Origin: an uncultured Verrucomicrobia subdivision 3 bacterium
GTDB taxonomy: Bacteria > Verrucomicrobiota > Verrucomicrobiia > Limisphaerales > UBA11358
Direction of reading: 5' to 3'
Length of the DNA stretch: 55,596 nucleotides
Assembly: GCA_903872345.1 (NCBI GenBank)
Contig: CAIQKM010000146.1
Span: 1-55,596, forward strand
Shown here: piece after piece, positions 44,457 through 54,290 of the stretch
Layout: each line of letters opens with the position of its first letter
How positions within the stretch are numbered: position 1 is the first letter of the stretch
Program-made: the position numbers and the translations under genes
The notes under the pieces: generated by a model
Databases searched by the model: none
The model's input: the letters and a program-made list of their open reading frames with translations, nothing else
What the model was told of the DNA's origin: nothing

Positions 44457-45017
44457 ATGTCACCCGATGAAATTTTGCTGGAAGCGGAAGAAAAGATGAT
44501 CAAGACCGAGCAGGTCGTGCAAAATGATTTTGCCGGCGTGCGCACCGGCAAGGCCTCGCCCTCGCTCGTGGAAAACATTCTCGTGGACGTTTACGGCTCC
44601 ATGATGCGCATCCGCGAGCTCGCGGCCATCACCACGCCCGAACCGCGCATGCTGGTCCTGCAGCCGTGGGACAACACCACCATCCAGCCCATCGAAAAAG
44701 CCATTCAAAAGGCCAACCTCGGGCTCTCCGCCGTTACGCAGGGCAAGATCATCCGCATCGCCTTCCCCGAACTCAGCACCGAGCGCCGCCAGGAATTTGT
44801 CAAAATCACCAAGAAGATGGCCGAAGACAGCCGCGTGGCCGTCCGCCATGTCCGCCGCGACGCCATGGACCTGCTGAAAAAGCACGGCAAGGACAGCGGC
44901 GTGACCGAAGATCAGCAGAAGCAGGCGGAAAAGGATTTGCAGAAGCTCACCGACCAGTACATCGCCAACATTGACAAGCACCTGGCCGCGAAAGAAAAAG
45001 AAATCCTCACCGTTTGA
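44457..45017 (+). CDS. frr: Ribosome recycling factor
   Basis: 186 residues, the standard length. It splits post-termination ribosomes together with EF-G in the cytosol. The family pattern is clear throughout: an N-terminal helix with FAGVRTGKASPSLVENILVDVYGSMMRIRELAAITTPEPRMLVLQPWD, GLSAVTQGKIIRIAFPELSTERRQEFVKITKKMAEDSRVAVRHVRRDAMD, and the C-terminal helix ending KEKEILTV. The start at 44457 was chosen to give the normal length; an in-frame ATG four codons earlier (44445) is possible. The open frame further upstream runs through the dispersed repeat and is rejected. No pyrH or tsf is next to it, unlike the common order. A terminator follows immediately. Confidence 0.96.
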   Translation: MSPDEILLEAEEKMIKTEQVVQNDFAGVRTGKASPSLVENILVDVYGSMMRIRELAAITTPEPRMLVLQPWDNTTIQPIEKAIQKANLGLSAVTQGKIIRIAFPELSTERRQEFVKITKKMAEDSRVAVRHVRRDAMDLLKKHGKDSGVTEDQQKQAEKDLQKLTDQYIANIDKHLAAKEKEILTV

Positions 45018-45040
45018 GGCCGGCGGTTCCGGCCGTTTTT
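45018..45040 (+). terminator. Rho-independent terminator of frr
   Basis: A short GGCCGG/CCGGCC stem with a 5-base loop, then G and a run of five T, directly after the stop. It overlaps the end of the convergent DCC-family gene region. Confidence 0.7.
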
Positions 45041-45047
45041 ACTTTTT

Positions 45048-45491
45048 TTATTTTCCGACTTCCACCTCGGGGATCCGGTGGTTCGCGGTTTTTTCCGGCG
45101 GCTCGGGGGTCTCGCAGGCGCCGGAAAACCGATGCCGGTTGTCCGCCAGTTTCCGGTAGCTCCAGTTAAAGATCTGCCGGCCCAGCGGGGCGTTTGCAAA
45201 AAAGTGAACCGGCCGGGCCCAGGGGAGGTACCGCAGGGCGTAGCGATAGGTGTCCGCCCCTTTGATAATCTCCCCGTTATCCAGGAGCAGGTGCAAATCT
45301 TTCTTGAGTGTCCACTGGCTCAATCCCGTCTTTTGTTTCACCCAGGGGGACTGCAACGGGGCGATGCCGAGCCCGTGCTTCAACAGTCGTTTCTGCCAGA
45401 ACCGGGCCAGCCGGCGGCAGAGGCCGCAGGTGTCGTCATAGAGAATCCAGCCGGAATGGATGGGCTTGTGTCTGGGCTGGAGTTTCTTCAC
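45048..45491 (-). CDS. DCC-family thiol-disulfide oxidoreductase-like protein (DUF393)
   Basis: 147 residues from a GTG start. The hallmark ILYDDTCGLCRRLARFW has the D-x-x-C-x-x-C motif near the N-terminus that names the family; a conserved 'galaa..ll' helix is represented by GADTYRYALRYLPWARPVHFFANAPLGRQIFNWSYRKLADNRHRFSG. The thioredoxin-like fold and redox role are family inferences. The gene follows the FtsB-like gene by 21 bases on the same strand. Terminal residues (TPEPPEKTANHRIPEVEVGK) are probably disordered. Confidence 0.85.
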   Translation of the reverse strand: MKKLQPRHKPIHSGWILYDDTCGLCRRLARFWQKRLLKHGLGIAPLQSPWVKQKTGLSQWTLKKDLHLLLDNGEIIKGADTYRYALRYLPWARPVHFFANAPLGRQIFNWSYRKLADNRHRFSGACETPEPPEKTANHRIPEVEVGK

Positions 45492-45512
45492 GTGATTGGG
45501 GGGGCTGAGGGA

Positions 45513-45839
45513 TCAGCGGGGGACGGTGTTGGTGGCAGCCGGTTCAAAACGGATGACCGTTTCATCGGCGCGGGCATAGCCAAGTTTTTCCCGGGCCAGC
45601 CGTTCGACGGTGCCGCGATCGTTGCGGAGGGCATCCATTTCGTCGTGGAGCTGCTTGGAGATTTCGGCCTGTTTCTGGAGCTCGGCATCGAGCCGGAGGA
45701 TATCCCGGCGCATGCGCTCATTCTGCTGGATGACCGGCAGATAGGCGCGCGCCACGATCAGCAGTACGGCCACGGCAATGAGCAGCGCGACCACCTGCGT
45801 GAGGCGGCTCCAAATCCCGGTATCTACTTTGACTTTCAC
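45513..45839 (-). CDS. Septum formation initiator family protein (FtsB/DivIC-like)
   Basis: 108 residues, GTG start. A single transmembrane helix at about 15-33 (LTQVVALLIAVAVLLIVARAYL) is followed by a coiled coil at about 37-72 (QQNERMRRDILRLDAELQKQAEISKQLHDEMDALRND) and the family end motif VERLAREKLGYARADETVIRF. Such proteins bridge FtsL and FtsQ in the division complex, with the coiled coil in the periplasm. Neighbouring cell-division genes are not present in the window; the DCC-family gene follows it. Confidence 0.88.
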   Translation of the reverse strand: MKVKVDTGIWSRLTQVVALLIAVAVLLIVARAYLPVIQQNERMRRDILRLDAELQKQAEISKQLHDEMDALRNDRGTVERLAREKLGYARADETVIRFEPAATNTVPR

Positions 45840-46137
45840 CGCCTGAGTTAAGCAGGCGCCAGCCGTGGATGAAAGCGAATTTCATTGCCTGCCACCCGCT
45901 TTTGCCATAATGATTTAAGCCGGAAGGGTCGCCGGGGTGCTTTTTCTCTTTAACCTGCCGGGCGGATATGATTCCGCAGCGGTCTGATTGACTTTGTCGG
46001 CGAACCGGGTGTTTCGGTCGGGATCGCATTTTTGAAATTGGGTTTTAGCTATTTATTTATATACAAATAAACCAAATATCATCGTCCTTCCGTTGAAAAA
46101 CGCGGGCTTTGGTGATATACTGACAGGATAAAATTGA

Positions 46138-46764
46138 ATGATTAAGGTTTTTTTCCTGATATTTGAGACCGAGCTGACATGGGACCGGATTGTGGTGGCG
46201 CAACGCAGTGTGAAAAGAATTTTCTTTTTGCACCTGGTGCCCATGGTATTGATTGCGTGTGCCGTCGAAGGGGCGGGCATGAAGCATTGGGGGCGTATTC
46301 ATCCGGACATCCGGCGGACCATTGATTTCTCCCGGGCCGACGTTCTCCTTTACGAGGCGTTTCAGTTTGTCCTGTCCATCCTGGTCGTTTTTGTATGCAC
46401 CCGGCTGGTCAATATCATGGGCCAGACTTTTCGCACCCGGGCGACCGTTCGCGAGGCGTTTACGGCGGTTGCCTATGGTCTGAGTCCGATGTTTCTGCTC
46501 CGGTTCGGCGACGCGTTTCCGCAGATCAGTCCGTGGGCTACCTGGGGCGCGGGGATCACGCTTTCCATCTGGATTCTGTACCAAGGTCTGCCCCGGGTGA
46601 TGAACCCGGACCCCACCCATGCGTTTGGCCTCTATTTGATGACGGCCATGGTGCTCACCCTCGTCACCGGCCTGGCCCGGTTGCTGACGGCACTGTATTT
46701 GATGCAGCATATCCGGCACATCGCCGCCGACATCAAAACCTTTCTCCCCGGAGTTCATTTCTAA
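46138..46764 (+). CDS. YIP1-family membrane protein
   Basis: 208 residues with about five hydrophobic segments (near 30-48, 75-95, 110-125, 135-155 and 165-190). The loop/helix pattern AFTAVAYGLSPMFLLR, then GITLSIWILYQGLPRVMNPDPTHAFGLYLMTAMVLTLV, is the Yip1/YIP1 domain signature ('a..a.py.l.P.ll', 'w...l...Gl.....'). Its function in bacteria is not established. The 7-base gap to the following 85-residue gene suggests an operon. An AT-rich stretch at 46040-46080 just upstream is the likely promoter, in a 298-base gap shared with the divergent FtsB-like gene. Confidence 0.75.
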   Translation: MIKVFFLIFETELTWDRIVVAQRSVKRIFFLHLVPMVLIACAVEGAGMKHWGRIHPDIRRTIDFSRADVLLYEAFQFVLSILVVFVCTRLVNIMGQTFRTRATVREAFTAVAYGLSPMFLLRFGDAFPQISPWATWGAGITLSIWILYQGLPRVMNPDPTHAFGLYLMTAMVLTLVTGLARLLTALYLMQHIRHIAADIKTFLPGVHF

Positions 46765-46771
46765 GTCGCCC

Positions 46772-47029
46772 ATGTCACTCCCATTGGAACAGCAAATTGC
46801 CGCCGCCCTGGCCGACTTGGAAAGGGCGGTCAAGTCCATGGCCACGGCCAACCCCAAGCCCGACCTCCTGCCCCTGTTCCGGCGGATTGATGACCTGACC
46901 TCGCAACTGCCGCGCAATACCGACCCCATGCTGCTGCACTATCTGCACAAGCGCAGCTACCAGAAGGCCAGCCTGTTTCTGGCCGGGCGCGACGCCGAAA
47001 ACCAGCTCGGCAACTGCCGCCACGTCTGA
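46772..47029 (+). CDS. Small conserved helical protein
   Basis: 85 residues with mostly helix-forming sequence (EQQIAAALADLERAVKSMATANPKPDLLPLFRRIDDLTSQLPRNTDPMLLHYLHKRSYQKASLFLAGRDAENQLGNCRHV). No signal peptide. I recognise no named domain. It is tightly placed between the YIP1 gene and mnmE, in the same direction. Confidence 0.7.
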   Translation: MSLPLEQQIAAALADLERAVKSMATANPKPDLLPLFRRIDDLTSQLPRNTDPMLLHYLHKRSYQKASLFLAGRDAENQLGNCRHV

Positions 47030-47095
47030 ACGGTCCCGCCGTTTCGGACGCGTCCCATCCTTGCCACGCGCCGCCTCCCAACGCTAACTTGGCTC

Positions 47096-48466
47096 ATGCT
47101 CGACGACACCATCGCCGCGATTGCCACCCCGCCCGGTGAAGGCGGCCTCGCCGTGCTGCGCCTGTCCGGACCCCGCGCCTTGGCCATTGCCGATAAATGT
47201 TTTGTTCCCGCCGGCAAGCGCAACCGCCTCCCCTCCGCCGCCGATTCGCACACCCTGCAATTCGGCAAAATCCAGCGCCATGGCGAGGTGATTGATGAAG
47301 TCCTGCTCGCCGTGCTGCGGGCTCCGCGCACCTTTACGCGTGAAGATACGGTCGAAATTTCCTGTCACGGAGGCATTCTTCCGGCCAAGCTCATTCTCGA
47401 TACGCTGCTGCTGCATGGCGCGCGTTTGGCGGAACCCGGGGAATTTACGCGGCGCGCTTTTCTGAACGGGCGCATTGACCTCGCGCAGGCGGAGGCCGTG
47501 GCCGACCTCATCCATTCCCGCACCGAACTCGCCCTCGCCGCCGCCAACGAACAGCTCGCCGGCAAACTCTCCGCGCGCATCAACCTGCTGCGCGACGACC
47601 TCATGCTCACGCTGGCGCACGTGGAGGCGCACATTGATTTTCCGGATGAGGACATCGCTCCGGACACGCGGGATCAATTGCTCGCGCGGCTCGATAACGG
47701 CGTTCGGTTCATGGATGAACTTCTGCGCAGCGCTACGGAAGGTCAGATTCTTCGGCGCGGCATCCGGGCCGCGATTGTGGGCCGGCCGAACGCCGGGAAA
47801 TCCAGCCTGCTGAACCAGTTGCTCGGTCACGACCGCGCCATCGTCTCGCCCGTACCCGGCACCACGCGCGACACCATCGAGGAAACCGCCAACATTCGCG
47901 GCCTGCCCGTGGTGTTCATCGACACCGCCGGCCTGCGCGAGGGGACCGATGACATCGAGCGCGAAGGCATCCGCCGCAGCCATGCTTCGCTCGCGGCCGC
48001 CGAACTGATTTTGCACGTGCTCGATGCCGGCGAACCTGCCACCGAAACCGACCTGAATTACTTCACCGAATTCGCCGGCAAGAAGCGCATCATCATTCGC
48101 AATAAAACCGATCTGCCGGTGCGCCTCGTCCTGCCGGAAACGCTCAAGGCGCCGGTCGTGGATGTAAGCTGCGTGAGCGGGGCCGGACTGGAAGCGTTGA
48201 AAGACGCCATCAAGGAACTCGTCTGGGCCGGTGAGATCAACACCGGACTGTTGCAAGTGATGATCAACTCCCGGCATCAGGGCGCGCTGCTGCGAGGTCG
48301 CACCGCCACCCGCGCGGCGGCGGAAGCCTTGCGCGCCGCAGCGACGTTGGAGTTGGTTGCGCTCGACCTCCGGGAAGCGGCGGCGGCGGTGGGTGAAATT
48401 GTTGGCAAGACCACCACGGAAGATTTGCTCGACTCCATCTTCAGCACGTTTTGTTTGGGGAAGTGA
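47096..48466 (+). CDS. mnmE: tRNA modification GTPase MnmE
   Basis: 456 residues, full length. With MnmG it makes 5-carboxymethylaminomethyl-uridine at the wobble position of certain tRNAs. The N-terminal folate-binding domain begins DTIAAIATPPGEGGLAVLRLSG and includes EFTRRAFLNGRIDLAQAEAVADLI. The G domain has G1 GRPNAGKSS at about 229, G2 GTTRDT, G3 DTAGLRE at about 279 and G4 NKTD. The C-terminus FCLGK supplies the conserved C453. The weak surroundings show no mnmG or rnpA. Assignment is certain. Confidence 0.97.
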   Translation: MLDDTIAAIATPPGEGGLAVLRLSGPRALAIADKCFVPAGKRNRLPSAADSHTLQFGKIQRHGEVIDEVLLAVLRAPRTFTREDTVEISCHGGILPAKLILDTLLLHGARLAEPGEFTRRAFLNGRIDLAQAEAVADLIHSRTELALAAANEQLAGKLSARINLLRDDLMLTLAHVEAHIDFPDEDIAPDTRDQLLARLDNGVRFMDELLRSATEGQILRRGIRAAIVGRPNAGKSSLLNQLLGHDRAIVSPVPGTTRDTIEETANIRGLPVVFIDTAGLREGTDDIEREGIRRSHASLAAAELILHVLDAGEPATETDLNYFTEFAGKKRIIIRNKTDLPVRLVLPETLKAPVVDVSCVSGAGLEALKDAIKELVWAGEINTGLLQVMINSRHQGALLRGRTATRAAAEALRAAATLELVALDLREAAAAVGEIVGKTTTEDLLDSIFSTFCLGK

Positions 48467-48866
48467 GGCGCGGTAAAGCCGGGGCGGCAGCTTCCGGTCC
48501 TTGCGGACGGCCACCATGATGTCGCTCCTGACGGAGCTTGGTGCGTTAGTGGCGGGCGATGCTACAAATATGCCAGCCCTACGGGCTTGGAAAACCCCGT
48601 TCTCCAAACTGGCTTTGGACTGGGTCTTGGCAGACGGAGTGCGCAATGTCGCGATCCGCAGCGCGCCACCAGATCAATGAGCTTTGAAATCATTTCAGCC
48701 GTCCCGCGTCATCCCACCCGCTGCGAGTTGAGACAACTCGCGGTCGGCACGGCTACCCTCAATTTGTAGGAGACGAGGTGACGAGACTCTAACCAAAAAC
48801 TTGGGGGCGGGATATTTGAGTCTCCTGACGTCGTCTCCTACGGGCTTGGAAACGGGGTTCTCATCC
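48467..48866. repeat. Intergenic region with a long imperfect hairpin and a 16-bp direct repeat
   Basis: 48766-48789 and 48818-48841 are 24-base arms of an imperfect inverted repeat (outer part GTAGGAGACGA/TCGTCTCCTAC). A direct repeat CCTACGGGCTTGGAAA is at 48578-48593 and 48837-48852. The block looks like another dispersed intergenic element family. No gene is seen. Confidence 0.6.
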
Positions 48867-48911
48867 CTAAAAAACAAACCGCCGGTGATCATTGTCTGAC
48901 CACCGGCGGTT
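48867..48911 (-). terminator. Rho-independent terminator of acnA
   Basis: An 11-bp perfect stem AACCGCCGGTG/CACCGGCGGTT, read leftward into a T run (AAAAAA on the plus strand, near 48868-48874), 17 bases after the aconitase stop. Confidence 0.85.
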
Positions 48912-48928
48912 GCTGAATTATCCGCAGC

Positions 48929-51640
48929 TTACGCTTTCGCGACCAACTGCCGCAGCACAAAGGGCAGGATGCCGCCGTGCTGGTAGTAGTCAATTTCAAT
49001 GGGCGTATCAATCCGGCAGCGGACGGCCACGTTTTCCACGGTGCCATTCTTGCGCGTGATCTTCAGGGTCAGATCCTGTTGCGGCTTGATGTTCGCGTCC
49101 AGACCCACGATGTCGTAGCTCTCGCTGCCGTCCAGCTTCAGGCTCTGCGCGGTGGTGCCTTCCTTGAATTGCAGGGGCAGCACGCCCATGCCCACCAGAT
49201 TGCTGCGGTGGATGCGTTCGAAGCTTTGCGCCACGACGGCTTTCACGCCGAGCAGATTGGTGCCTTTGGCGGCCCAGTCGCGGGAGGAACCGGTGCCGTA
49301 TTCCTGGCCCGCAAACACAATCAGCGGGGTGCCGCGCTTTTGATATTCGATGGAAGCGTCGTAGATGGAGAGCTTCGTGCCTTCGGGCTGGAGCAGCGTG
49401 TCGCCGCCTTCCTGACCCGCGAGCATGAGGTTCTTAATGCGCACGTTGGCGAACGTGCCGCGCGTCATCACGCGGTCGTTGCCACGACGCGAACCGTAGC
49501 TGTTGAAGTCTTCCGCCGTTACGCCGTGTTCGATCAGATATTTCCCGGCGGGCGACGATTTCTTGATGGAACCGGCGGGCGAAATGTGGTCGGTGGTGAC
49601 GCTGTCGCCGAACACCGCCAGCGCGCGGGCGTTGGTGATGGGCTTGATGCTGCCGGGCGTGAGCGAGAAGTTCGTGAAGAACGGCGGCTCCTGGATGTAC
49701 GTGGACTGGCGGTCCCATTCATACACATTGCCCGTGCTGGAGGGGATCTCGTTCCACTTCGGATTCTGCGCGGCAAAATCCTTGTACAAACGGCGGAACA
49801 CATCCGGCTGGAGCGCCGTGGAGAGCAGGTCGCGCACTTCGCGGAGCGACGGCCAGATATCGCGCAGGAAGACGGGCTTGCCATCCTTGCCCGTGCCGAG
49901 CGGATCGTTCGCCAGATCAATGTCCACATGGCCGGCCAGCGCAAACGCGACGACCAGCGGCGGGGACATCAGGAAGTTCGCCTTGATGTTCTGGTGCACG
50001 CGCGCCTCGAAATTGCGGTTGCCGGAGAGCACGGCGGCGGCGACGAGATTGTTCTTCACCACGGCGTCTTCGATCGGAGCTGCGAGCGGACCCGAGTTGC
50101 CGATGCACGTGGTGCAGCCGTAGCCGACCAGGTTGAAACCGAGCTTGTCCAGGTACGGTTGCAGGCCGGTCTTGTCGAGATAGTCCGTGACCACGCGCGA
50201 TCCCGGGGCCAGCGAAGCCTTCACCGCCGGGCCCACCGTCAGGCCGCGTTCCACGGCCTTCTTGGCCAGCAGACCCGCCGCCAGCATGACGCTGGGATTG
50301 GACGTGTTCGTGCAGCTCGTGATGGCCGCGATCAGCACCGAGCCGTGGCCGATGGAGAACTTGCCTTTGCCTTCCTGCACCACGTCCGCCTTCGTGCGGC
50401 CGAGGTCTTCGCTCTTCATGCCAAAACCGGATTCGGTCACCGGCTTGCTGAACGCGCTCGTGAATTCGTGCTTCAGCTTCGGCAATTCGATGCGATCCTG
50501 CGGACGCTTCGGGCCGGCCACGCTGGGCAGTACGGTGGCGAGGTCCAGTTCCAGTTCCTGCGAATAGGTGATTTCACCTTTCTTGGGAATCCCCCAGAGA
50601 CCCTGCGCCTTGTAATAATTTTCGTACGTGGCAATCGCCTCTTCGCTGCGGCCGGTGGCGCGCAGGTAGTTGACGCATTCGGCGTCAATCGGGAAGAAGC
50701 CCATGGTCGCGCCGTATTCGGGCGCCATGTTCGCAATCGTCGCGCGGTCCACCACCGGCAGCGCCGTGGCGCCGGGACCGTAGAATTCCACAAACTTGCC
50801 CACCACCTTCGCCTTGCGAAGGATCTGGGTGACCGTCAGTGCGAGGTCCGTGGCCGTCACGCCTTCGCGCAACGCGCCCGTAAGGTGGACGCCGACCACG
50901 TCGGGCGTCAGGAAATAAACCGGCTGGCCCAACATGCCGGCCTCGGCTTCGATGCCGCCCACGCCCCAGCCCACAATGCCGATGCCGTTAATCATCGTCG
51001 TGTGGGAATCCGTGCCCACCAAGGTGTCGGGATAATACACATTGCCGGCGCTCAACACGCCCTTGGCCAGATATTCCAGGTTCACCTGATGCACGATGCC
51101 GATGCCCGGCGGCACCACCTTGAAGGTGTCAAACGCCTGCATGCCCCACTTCAGAAATTGATACCGTTCCCGGTTGCGCGTGAATTCCAGGTCCAGATTC
51201 TTGGCCAGCGAATCCGCGCCACCCGCGAAATCCACCTGCACCGAGTGATCCACCACGAGATCCACCGGCACCAGCGGCTCGATGATCTTCGGGTTCTTGC
51301 CCAGCAGCGACACCGCGCTGCGCATGGCCGCGAGATCCACCAGCAGCGGCACGCCGGTGAAATCCTGCAGCACAATGCGGGCGACCACGAAGGGGATTTC
51401 CGCCGTGCGGGTTTCGACGGCTTGCCAGTTGGCCAGCTCCTTCACATTCGCTTCCAGAACCTTTTTGCCGTCGCAATTGCGCAGCACGGATTCCAGGACG
51501 AGGCGGATGGAGACGGGCAGTTTGGAGATGGGGCCGATGCCGGCTTTTTCGAGCGCGGGCAGTGAATAAAAGTTTCCCGATTGACCGTTGCCCAGGGTGA
51601 ACTGCTGCAACGTTCCGAACAAGTTGTGTGAGGTGCTCAT
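48929..51640 (-). CDS. acnA: Aconitate hydratase A
   Basis: 903 residues, full length for the AcnA/IRP type. Interconverts citrate and isocitrate in the TCA cycle. The [4Fe-4S] cluster ligands are visible: C443 in SCTNTSNPS and C509/C512 in [10 protein letters not shown]. Other family blocks include [46 protein letters not shown] and the swivelling C-terminal domain with [23 protein letters not shown] and [43 protein letters not shown]. The ATG at 51640 gives the expected N-terminus. The gene is monocistronic, ending at a clear terminator. Confidence 0.97.
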   Translation of the reverse strand: MSTSHNLFGTLQQFTLGNGQSGNFYSLPALEKAGIGPISKLPVSIRLVLESVLRNCDGKKVLEANVKELANWQAVETRTAEIPFVVARIVLQDFTGVPLLVDLAAMRSAVSLLGKNPKIIEPLVPVDLVVDHSVQVDFAGGADSLAKNLDLEFTRNRERYQFLKWGMQAFDTFKVVPPGIGIVHQVNLEYLAKGVLSAGNVYYPDTLVGTDSHTTMINGIGIVGWGVGGIEAEAGMLGQPVYFLTPDVVGVHLTGALREGVTATDLALTVTQILRKAKVVGKFVEFYGPGATALPVVDRATIANMAPEYGATMGFFPIDAECVNYLRATGRSEEAIATYENYYKAQGLWGIPKKGEITYSQELELDLATVLPSVAGPKRPQDRIELPKLKHEFTSAFSKPVTESGFGMKSEDLGRTKADVVQEGKGKFSIGHGSVLIAAITSCTNTSNPSVMLAAGLLAKKAVERGLTVGPAVKASLAPGSRVVTDYLDKTGLQPYLDKLGFNLVGYGCTTCIGNSGPLAAPIEDAVVKNNLVAAAVLSGNRNFEARVHQNIKANFLMSPPLVVAFALAGHVDIDLANDPLGTGKDGKPVFLRDIWPSLREVRDLLSTALQPDVFRRLYKDFAAQNPKWNEIPSSTGNVYEWDRQSTYIQEPPFFTNFSLTPGSIKPITNARALAVFGDSVTTDHISPAGSIKKSSPAGKYLIEHGVTAEDFNSYGSRRGNDRVMTRGTFANVRIKNLMLAGQEGGDTLLQPEGTKLSIYDASIEYQKRGTPLIVFAGQEYGTGSSRDWAAKGTNLLGVKAVVAQSFERIHRSNLVGMGVLPLQFKEGTTAQSLKLDGSESYDIVGLDANIKPQQDLTLKITRKNGTVENVAVRCRIDTPIEIDYYQHGGILPFVLRQLVAKA

Positions 51641-52218
51641 GTCAGTTTAAAAACAATCCCATGAAAATGAAGATTAGGGGCGGTACTGTCAAGGTTGGCG
51701 CGCGGAGAAAAAATGACCGCCCCTTATCGGAAATGGCCGAAAACCGCCCCCTTTTTGGGGCGGCGGGAACGGGGCGGGCAACCGCGAAATACGCGAAATA
51801 CGCAAAAAGGGGCGGAAATCGGGGCCAAGGTTTCCGGATGGCGGCAGCCCTGGGGAGTGCGGCGGCATGACGCCGCTTTGAAACTGGGAGACATGTCTTC
51901 CAGTCAATCGCTTGGGTGAGGCTATTCCGCGGGCCACTTCCATCTTTTGCCAACGCATACCGCACGTTTGCACTGGCCATGCCCACCGTGCCGACCGGAG
52001 CGCGCCCGTCCCCGGGCGCAGCAATAGCCAAACGTTCAAGTCGCTTAATACATCCCACACCGTTTGCTTCGCCACGTTGCTGCGCCCGGGGACGGGCGCG
52101 CTCCGCCAGTTTGACCCACCTCTGCCATTATGCGCCCTTCCCCAGCTTTCCCGCATCCTTGCACTGCATCCTTGCACTGGCGGTGCCGCCTCTGTGATGT
52201 TAGCTTGCGGCCCGGTTT
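51641..52218. repeat. Intergenic region with a perfect 27-bp inverted repeat
   Basis: Arms at 51997-52023 and 52078-52104 are exact reverse complements over 27 bases (each contains GCGCCCG and the complement of GGGCGCGCTCC) around a 54-base loop. Upstream, around 51740-51810, is a purine-rich stretch of GGGGCGG motifs. The frames here are low-complexity and not called. The inverted repeat is related in style to the GCGCTCCG elements. Confidence 0.65.
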
Positions 52219-53325
52219 ATGACCACCCGCGCCACCCGACGCAAAGTCCGCCGCCAGGCCGATGATTCCGCCCCGGCGGGCAATCATTGTCGCGCCCTCG
52301 TGCCGGCGGATGGCACCGCCATCCGCAAGAAAATCAAGGCCGCCTACGAAAAGGCCCGGCACGATGTGGACCAATCCCAGCGGGTGCTCGACCAGTTTCA
52401 GGCGAAAGATCAACCGCAATTTTCCCAGTGGCTGAACAGTCGCTACGGCGCCCTGCTCACCGAACTCCGGGAACTCTCCGCCAAACTGGCCGCAGACGAA
52501 GACCTTGTGATGATGGTGGAAGACGAGGTGATGTTTAACGGTGTTTCCTACGCGCGTGCCTACCAGCGCGTAACCGCCCCGCCGCCGGAGGAACCCGAAT
52601 CGCCCCCACCCCCGCCGCCCGGTGCCGAAGGCCAGGGCGAACGCGGCGGCCAGCGGAATCCCTTTGGCGATTCGTTTGGGGGACCCTTTGACGATGATTC
52701 CGAATGGGACGATCCCAATAATCCGTTTAACGCCTTTTTCGAACAATTGTTTGGCGAAGGCGGGCCCGGCCGACGCCCCGGAGGCCGACCCGGTGCCAAC
52801 AGGCAGTCCCCCTTTGGCGCGGCCACGCCGCCGCCGCCCACCGCCCAACGGCTCAAGGAACTGTATCGCGCCCTCGTGCGCCTGCTGCATCCGGACAGCC
52901 AGCGCGAAATGACGCCGCAAAAGACCGAATGGTGGCATCAGGCCCAGGCCGCCTACGAGGCCGGCGATGTGGGGCAGTTGGAAGTCATTCTCACGCTCTG
53001 CGAAATTGGCGAGAGCGGCACCACCGCGCACACCAGCGCATCCCTGCTGCAACGCATCACCGCCCAGTTAAAAAGTTCCCTGCGCGAACTGAAACGCCAG
53101 ATCGCCGAACGCCGCCGCGAACCCGCCTGGAATTTTTCCACCCGCCCCGACCGCGACGTCCTGGCCGAGCAAGTCCGCCGCCAACTCACCGCCGATCTGA
53201 CCTTAATGCGCCAGCGTTCCCAGGAAATGCAGCGCCTGATCGCCGAATGGAAAGCCGCCGCCGAACGCCTGAAACCGGAGCGCAAACGCAAGACAAGGCC
53301 GAGTGAGCCGGAGTTTTTGTTTTGA
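52219..53325 (+). CDS. J-domain-containing protein with a disordered linker
   Basis: 368 residues, no signal peptide. The N-terminal 110 residues are helical (KKIKAAYEKARHDVDQSQRVLDQFQ, and so on). A Pro/Gly/Asp-rich linker of about 100 residues follows (PPPEEPESPPPPPPGAEG, then GDSFGGPFDDDSEWDDPNNPFNAFFEQLFGEGGPGRRPGG). Residues about 213-255 form a J-domain with the catalytic HPD tripeptide: RLKELYRALVRLLHPDSQREMTPQKTEWWHQAQAAYEAGDVGQLEVI. A C-terminal coiled-coil-like stretch follows. A J-domain stimulates DnaK ATPase, so it is likely a specialised co-chaperone. It is not DnaJ itself: the zinc fingers and usual order are absent. Confidence 0.82.
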   Translation: MTTRATRRKVRRQADDSAPAGNHCRALVPADGTAIRKKIKAAYEKARHDVDQSQRVLDQFQAKDQPQFSQWLNSRYGALLTELRELSAKLAADEDLVMMVEDEVMFNGVSYARAYQRVTAPPPEEPESPPPPPPGAEGQGERGGQRNPFGDSFGGPFDDDSEWDDPNNPFNAFFEQLFGEGGPGRRPGGRPGANRQSPFGAATPPPPTAQRLKELYRALVRLLHPDSQREMTPQKTEWWHQAQAAYEAGDVGQLEVILTLCEIGESGTTAHTSASLLQRITAQLKSSLRELKRQIAERRREPAWNFSTRPDRDVLAEQVRRQLTADLTLMRQRSQEMQRLIAEWKAAAERLKPERKRKTRPSEPEFLF

Positions 53326-53404
53326 GATTGGGTAGAGTGTGGACAATGGTAAAATGCCATTTGTCACACCTATGACGCTATAAGATAATTAGAAATTTGG
53401 GAGC

Positions 53405-54283
53405 CTAGGATTCCATTAATGCTTTCGCAATGCTTGGAATGGATGAAGTTGGTGGCAATAATAAGTCGTCAGAAAAGAAAAAAACCTCTCTTCCTTTATA
53501 TGCTTTCGCTGCATTATATTGTAAATCATAAAGAAAAGACCGCCTTTCCAAATAATATTCCAATATTTCTTTTGCTCCATCATAAGACACTACCCACGGT
53601 CGCATAATTTTTTTCTGAATTACTTCAGCTATATGCTGATGATCTTTTGGTTTATAGTGATTCAAATAAAGTCGACTGGCCTTATTAAAGTATGGCGGGT
53701 CACAATAAATTAATGAATTTTCAGGTAATGTGGGAATATGCTCCAAAATAAATTTCTCGGCGTCCCAATTTTTTAACGTGATATATTTACTCTTTAGCGC
53801 TATTGCTTCAATTCTCCTAATTAGCTCGTTGCGCGGAAAGCGTGCGTCCATTTTCCAGGTTCCGGCTTGTTTGAGGCCCCCTATCATGCCACCTGATAAA
53901 ATTCCAGAGCGATTGCATCGGTTTAAATAAAAAGTGCTAAATCCCAGATCAATTTGATTAAATTCTGACGGCCTTGATAGTATTTCTTTTTGCCGTCGCC
54001 ATTCCTTGACCGTTAGAGAAGCGCTAGAAATTCTTTGACAAAATTCCTCTGTCTTCGTCAGTATCGAACGCCAAAAAGCATAAATTGCACCACACGAATC
54101 ATTCAAATGCACACGAGAGACCTTTCCACTCAATAAGAGTTCAATGGCAACGCCTGCGCCTCCCGCATACGGTTCGGCATAATGGCCGCCCAGCAAATCA
54201 TTTTCCTGGAGTATTTCCAGTATAAATGGTGTCAGCTTTTGCTTTCCGCCAGGATAACGCAAGGGTGATCTGTTGCAGCTCAT
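53405..54283 (-). CDS. D12-class DNA adenine methylase
   Basis: 292 residues. Motif I-like SAM-binding segments are visible: PLRYPGGKQKLTPFI (residues 7-21) and AEPYAGGAGVAIELL (36-50), with catalytic motif IV DPPY at 195-198, the arrangement of Dam/M.DpnII-type N6-adenine methyltransferases. It is slightly longer than Dam. There is no neighbouring restriction endonuclease; the gene follows a ParB-like protein gene by 7 bases on the same strand. The base composition is much richer in A+T than the rest of the window, so the pair was probably acquired horizontally. Specificity cannot be read from the sequence. Confidence 0.9.
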   Translation of the reverse strand: MSCNRSPLRYPGGKQKLTPFILEILQENDLLGGHYAEPYAGGAGVAIELLLSGKVSRVHLNDSCGAIYAFWRSILTKTEEFCQRISSASLTVKEWRRQKEILSRPSEFNQIDLGFSTFYLNRCNRSGILSGGMIGGLKQAGTWKMDARFPRNELIRRIEAIALKSKYITLKNWDAEKFILEHIPTLPENSLIYCDPPYFNKASRLYLNHYKPKDHQHIAEVIQKKIMRPWVVSYDGAKEILEYYLERRSFLYDLQYNAAKAYKGREVFFFSDDLLLPPTSSIPSIAKALMES

Positions 54284-54290
54284 ATTCTGT

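Noticed and set aside
48977..51565. An 862-codon open frame on the plus strand
   Set aside because: Antisense shadow of acnA with His/Arg/Gln-rich composition and no motif.
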